Part shown: positions 32,171 to 32,281 of the stretch, piece after piece | Numbering within the stretch: the stretch's first letter is position 1 | Layout: the number at the start of each line of letters is the position of its first letter | Source of the DNA: JBFGCA01 sp041567315 | GTDB taxonomy: Bacteria > Acidobacteriota > Thermoanaerobaculia > Multivoradales > JAHEKO01 | Direction of reading: 5' to 3' | DNA: 32,281 nt | NCBI GenBank assembly: GCA_041567315.1 | Contig: JBFGCA010000048.1 | Coordinates: forward strand, 1-32,281 | Position numbers and translations under genes: made by a program | Notes under the pieces: model-generated | Database searches by the model: none | The model's input: only the letters and a program-made list of their open reading frames with translations | Told to the model about the DNA's origin: nothing

Positions 32171-32281
32171 CCATCTAGGCGGCCCTCGCTGGCGCTGCCG
32201 GCGTTGCGCTTCCTCGACATAGTCCCCGCTATGCCTGCGTCAGCGCGCCTTGGCAGCACCAACGAATGACTCGCCTATCTG
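32171..32281 (+). repeat. Dispersed palindromic repeat element, copy B (cut by window end)
   Basis: The core at 32200-32250 carries CATAG (32218-32222) and CTATG (32229-32233) and matches element A at 46 of 51 positions. Its arms (32185-32199 against 32252-32266) match at 12 of 15 positions as DNA; in RNA copied from the minus strand most differences become G-U pairs, giving a nearly unbroken stem of about 15 bp. AGGCG (32177-32181) and CGCCT (32272-32276) extend it outward. The element lies upstream of the TPR gene start (32072, minus), and its right end is not in view. Confidence 0.75.

Overview
The window is very GC-rich (by eye around 70% or more, with G or C at almost every third codon position) and carries about 20 closely packed, mostly ordinary chromosomal protein genes, one tRNA gene and no phage, transposase, CRISPR or rRNA genes. 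A secreted VWFA-related protein of the type abundant in Acidobacteriota, a large GreA fusion protein and a Gram-negative outer-membrane assembly protein together suggest an acidobacterium, perhaps of the Thermoanaerobaculia type. That placement is inferred from gene content only.

Layout. 1-174: a nested palindromic repeat element. 171-3367: a divergent pair, tRNA nucleotidyltransferase/poly(A) polymerase (-) and an N-acetylmuramoyl-L-alanine amidase (+), with only 20 bp between start codons. 3489-4930: an ECF sigma factor and its membrane anti-sigma factor with a zinc-finger motif. 5222-7342 (-): a 706-residue protein whose last ~165 residues are a GreA transcript-cleavage factor. 7396-11632 (+): two related repeat proteins flanking a RodZ-like membrane HTH protein, then a J-domain/TPR protein and a PP2C phosphatase. 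11637-12749 (-): secreted VWFA-related protein. 12960-16916 (-): acyl-CoA synthetase followed by a FadJ/FadB-type hydratase-dehydrogenase, a fatty-acid beta-oxidation operon. 17081-17157: tRNA-Pro(CGG). 17250-20998 (+): OPT-family and sodium:solute-symporter-family transporters with a second repeat element between them. 21107-22564 (+): Memo and AMMECR1 proteins, two parts of the AmmeMemoRadiSam set. 22572-23768 (-): MacB/FtsX-type ABC permease. 24242-31114 (+): a 2290-residue protein joining an inner-membrane-anchored TamB-like protein to POTRA domains and an Omp85 beta-barrel. 31206-32072 (-): secreted TPR protein. 32171-32281: a third repeat element, cut by the window end.

Two things stand out. 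First, the 24242-31114 gene appears to be a single-chain translocation and assembly module: TamB and TamA, normally two proteins in two membranes, fused in the topologically sensible order. Second, three intergenic copies of a dispersed element share a ~51-bp core containing the CATAG/CTATG hairpin, while their flanking arms differ in sequence yet remain self-complementary in each copy. This points to a structured DNA or RNA element that I cannot assign to a known family. Compact, possibly leaderless promoters (TAnnnT 5-7 nt before a start codon) recur in the window.
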